From assembly GCA_024681875.1 (NCBI GenBank), contig JAILAA010000070.1:1-11868 (forward strand): DNA of 11,868 nucleotides, given 5' to 3'. Below, piece after piece: positions 11,757 through 11,868 of this stretch (position 1 is its first letter; the number at the start of each line of letters is the position of its first letter). Both the position numbers and the translations under genes were made by a program. The notes beneath the pieces are model-generated. The model saw only the letters and a list, made by a program, of their open reading frames with translations, did not search any database and had not been told where the DNA came from. The DNA comes from Prevotella sp. Its GTDB lineage: Bacteria > Bacteroidota > Bacteroidia > Bacteroidales > Bacteroidaceae.

Positions 11757-11868
11757 GGCCTGAAAGGCCAAAAAGCTCCCAGCCCAGGGCATCGCCCTGG
11801 GTAAATGTGATGCGCAGCCTACGCCCTGAAAGGGCAAAAGCATCATGGAAGAGGTAGAGCTTTTGCCC
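11757..11868. repeat. Cluster of hairpin repeats upstream of the encapsulin operon
   Basis: Two related units, GGCCTGAAAGGCC (11757-11769) and GCCCTGAAAGGGC (11823-11835), each form a stem around TGAAA and are followed by CAAAAGC-like text. Between them is CCCAGGGC-ATC-GCCCTGGG (11783-11801), a perfect 8-bp stem. GGGCAAAAGC (11832-11841) pairs perfectly with GCTTTTGCCC (11859-11868) at the window edge. The text resembles dispersed intergenic repeats I recall from Bacteroidota genomes. It probably extends past the window. The rest of the upstream gap (11695-11756) is AT-rich and shows no gene. Confidence 0.65.

Noticed and set aside
11757..11868. CRISPR-like or riboswitch-like array upstream of the encapsulin gene
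   Set aside because: The units are few, unevenly spaced and palindromic without spacers of constant length, and no known riboswitch core is recognisable. They look like dispersed intergenic repeats.

Overview
The window looks like Bacteroidota DNA, most likely a Prevotella-type genome. The signs are several candidate promoters of the Bacteroidales form (TTTG, 19-22 nt, TAnnTTTG), the integrase and Fic protein types, and a secreted protein style typical of that group. The genus is an inference. All protein genes I support lie on the minus strand, so transcription runs from high to low coordinates.

Left part (1-3016): the end of an integrated mobile element. It holds a tyrosine recombinase gene that runs off the window edge. 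Four nucleotides upstream of it lies a Fic-domain gene with its own candidate promoter. Next come about 350 bp of AT-rich non-coding DNA with several short repeats that look like recombinase arm sites. Then comes a 3' half of a tRNA-Asn gene (anticodon loop to discriminator base) with no 5' half, followed by a terminator. This reads as the attachment-site junction between element (left) and chromosome (right).

Middle part (3053-5084): a small secreted repeat protein, a Nudix hydrolase, a lipoprotein-type rhodanese and an exported thioredoxin-like protein. The last three are tightly spaced behind a strong candidate promoter at 5053-5084. Then asnB (5181-6878), glutamine-dependent asparagine synthetase, with its own candidate promoter. 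It carries an in-frame short palindromic repeat inside its coding region.

Right part (7135-11694): the most interesting section, a compact five-gene operon. In order of transcription it encodes a family 2B encapsulin shell protein with an inserted cyclic-nucleotide-binding-like domain; a SufS-type cysteine desulfurase with a roughly 130-residue disordered-looking N-terminal extension, the expected cargo; a 69-residue ThiS-like sulfur carrier ending in Gly-Gly-Gly-Ala; a MoeB/ThiF-type E1 adenylyltransferase; and a JAMM/MPN metallopeptidase. The alanine cap, the JAMM peptidase and the E1 match the logic of the HcyS/HcyD/HcyF protein-thiocarboxylate system of Wolinella. The operon therefore suggests a nanocompartment-housed cysteine desulfurase coupled to a protease-activated sulfur carrier. 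The acceptor of the sulfur is not encoded in the window. Upstream of the operon (11757-11868) is a cluster of hairpin repeats resembling dispersed intergenic repeats of Bacteroidota.
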